Origin: JABCPE02 sp963509715
GTDB taxonomy: Bacteria > Bacteroidota > Bacteroidia > Flavobacteriales > Weeksellaceae
Reading direction: 5' to 3'
Length of the DNA: 61,726 nt
NCBI GenBank assembly: GCA_963509715.1
Contig: CAUPCB010000005.1
Location: 1-61,726, forward strand
Program-made: the position numbers and the translations under genes
Notes under the pieces: generated by a model
Databases searched by the model: none
The model's input: only the letters and a program-made list of their open reading frames with translations
What the model was told of the DNA's origin: nothing
Part shown: positions 60,996 through 61,726 of the stretch, one piece after another
Layout of the letters: every line of letters begins with the position of its first letter
How positions within the stretch are numbered: the stretch's first letter is position 1

Positions 60996-61022
60996 TAACT
61001 TTGCTTATTTATTTTAAAATAA
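60996..61022 (+). promoter_or_regulatory. Divergent promoter box and inverted repeat (operator candidate)
   Basis: TAACTTTG (60996-61003) matches TAnnTTTG on the plus strand, facing the HTH gene. Directly after it CTTATTT and AAATAAG form an inverted repeat (61004-61010 and 61017-61022 region, with a central ATTTTAAAAT palindrome). A repressor site here could control both directions. Confidence 0.45.
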
Positions 61023-61076
61023 GTATTTTAGCCCCACAAATTGAAATTTAAATTTTAAAAACCGCTTTTTGATACA

Positions 61077-61340
61077 ATGGAGGATATTTTAGATAGGAAA
61101 GTAACGGATTTGACTGTTTTTGAATCGATGAAATACGCTTACCTTGTTTCCATTTCATCAAAAATAACGATGAGTTTAGCTGACTTTTGTGAAGCAACAG
61201 GACAGGATAGAAGAAAGGTTTATTCTTTATTAAAATCAAGATATTACCCTGAAAAGTTACTCTCTGGCGGATATGCAAGTTTGAAACAGCGGAAAAGTCC
61301 AATATTTATAACCGAAGAAGTTTTAAAATGGTTAAGATAA
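61077..61340 (+). CDS. Small HTH DNA-binding protein
   Basis: An 87-residue protein with a helix-turn-helix-like region: SLADFCEATGQDRRKVYSLLKSRYYP (about 34-59), like excisionase or DNA-binding early phage proteins. KSPIFITEEVLKWL ends it. It heads a plus-strand operon divergent from the structural genes and could be a regulator of the shared control region or an excisionase; neither is proven. Confidence 0.6.
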   Translation: MEDILDRKVTDLTVFESMKYAYLVSISSKITMSLADFCEATGQDRRKVYSLLKSRYYPEKLLSGGYASLKQRKSPIFITEEVLKWLR

Positions 61341-61471
61341 AAACACAATTAGAAACCAAATTAGATTTAGAAAAGAGGAAAGAAATTATAACAGCAAAAG
61401 CAAGTTACAAAGGGCAGGTTATTATCCTCTTTAAAGCAGAAGTATCCAATGGTAAAGTAAAAATATTATAA
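61328..61471 (+). CDS. Very small phage protein
   Basis: A 47-residue ORF from ATG 61328 overlapping the HTH gene by 13 nt: MVKIKTQLETKLDLEKRKEI, then ITAKASYKGQVIILFKAEVS. A helix followed by two strands is likely. No family recognised. Overlap and same direction with the following gene (2 nt away) support it as real. Confidence 0.5.
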   Translation: MVKIKTQLETKLDLEKRKEIITAKASYKGQVIILFKAEVSNGKVKIL

Positions 61472-61473
61472 TC

Positions 61474-61716
61474 ATGAATAAAACATTTAATTTTTCAGAA
61501 TTTTTGATGAACAAAGGGTTTTCTTTTACGAATTATGGAACACATAACCTCCATGAAATAAAAACAGAAAAAGGTTATTTTTGTGTAAATCTACAAGGCG
61601 AAACAATGACCACAAAGAACAGCGAGCCTGAAAGCCTAAAAGTAGATGTTCCTACGCCAACAAATGAAAATGAAGCCGAAGAATGGCTGGAAGAATTTCT
61701 AAACAAAAAGCTCTAA
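61474..61716 (+). CDS. Small acidic phage protein
   Basis: An 80-residue protein: NFSEFLMNKGFSFTNYGTHNL, then an acidic C-terminal half (EPESLKVDVPTPTNENEAEEWLEEFL). It has no recognised domain. It is third in the small plus-strand early operon, ending 10 nt before the window edge. Confidence 0.55.
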   Translation: MNKTFNFSEFLMNKGFSFTNYGTHNLHEIKTEKGYFCVNLQGETMTTKNSEPESLKVDVPTPTNENEAEEWLEEFLNKKL

Positions 61717-61726
61717 GATTGGTTAT

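Larger units (their letters stand above)
41803..61726. mobile_element. Prophage, left part (siphovirus-type), right end outside the window
   Basis: From the tRNA-Arg 3' half to the window edge every gene is phage-like: tyrosine integrase, lysis unit, tail, connector and capsid genes, a divergent control region and small early genes. Tape-measure, tail-tube, Dit-like and Tal-like genes without a sheath or contractile baseplate indicate a long, non-contractile tail. The left boundary is set to the likely att core within the tRNA T arm and acceptor. Terminase, portal, replication genes and attR are not seen and should lie to the right. Confidence 0.9.

Noticed and set aside
61048..61302. Minus-strand ORF opposite the HTH gene
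   Set aside because: It lies antisense to a better gene, has no family features, and is probably a chance open frame.

Overview
The window looks like a chromosome segment of a member of Flavobacteriia (Bacteroidetes), probably Weeksellaceae (Chryseobacterium/Riemerella-like), carrying the left part of a siphovirus-type prophage. The evidence is the AT-rich sequence, the gliding gene gldD, Bacteroidetes lipoprotein signals, the near absence of Shine-Dalgarno sites, and repeated promoters of the Bacteroidetes type (-7 box TAnnTTTG, sometimes with TTG 19-20 nt upstream). I cannot fix the genus from sequence alone.

Region 1 (1-13200, all minus strand) is a methionine biosynthesis locus. A strong promoter and a SAM-I riboswitch (13035-13140) lead into metX, an ACT-homoserine dehydrogenase and metZ, then the N-terminal (homocysteine) half of methionine synthase. 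The C-terminal half and metF follow. Together the genes run from homoserine to methionine and supply the methyl group. Two things are odd. Four unrelated accessory genes (SMI1/KNR4, OGG-like glycosylase, DKNYY lipoprotein, DUF7738/DUF6892-like) sit inside the operon. The two halves of metH are separated by an ompA-like gene with its own promoter and terminator. A decayed outer-membrane transporter gene lies between metH and metF.

Region 2 (13200-24350) holds a MoxR-AAA membrane cluster (RDD, SpoIIM, multipass protein, DUF4129, DUF4350, MoxR), a monooxygenase, a PIF1-like helicase, an ABC exporter, and a cupin/methyltransferase pair. Region 3 (24350-41703) holds gldD, a PfkB kinase, a SurA-like chaperone, parE and parC with a DUF389 gene between them, a SprT-like protein, manC, DUF6427, DUF3109, then on the minus strand DUF6630, a histidine kinase, PBP4 and an iron/heme-type binding lipoprotein.

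Region 4 (about 41800 to the end) is a prophage in tRNA-Arg(ACG). From left to right it has attachment-site repeats, the integrase, a candidate small RNA, a two-gene accessory (moron) unit with its own promoter, and a lysis unit (holin, one-molecule spanin, GH108 endolysin). Then come the tail genes, read right to left (hub/Tal-like, Dit-like, tape measure, a G/GT chaperone pair with a -1 slippery heptamer, tail tube), connector proteins, the major capsid protein and a scaffold-like protein. A divergent control region and three small plus-strand genes follow. Terminase, portal and the right attachment site are not in the window, so the element continues past the right edge.

No gene-free stretch exceeds 300 bases. 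The largest gaps (12980-13215, 43094-43264, 43908-44154, 45765-45884) are described under their regulatory features. I saw no CRISPR array, insertion sequence or rRNA gene.
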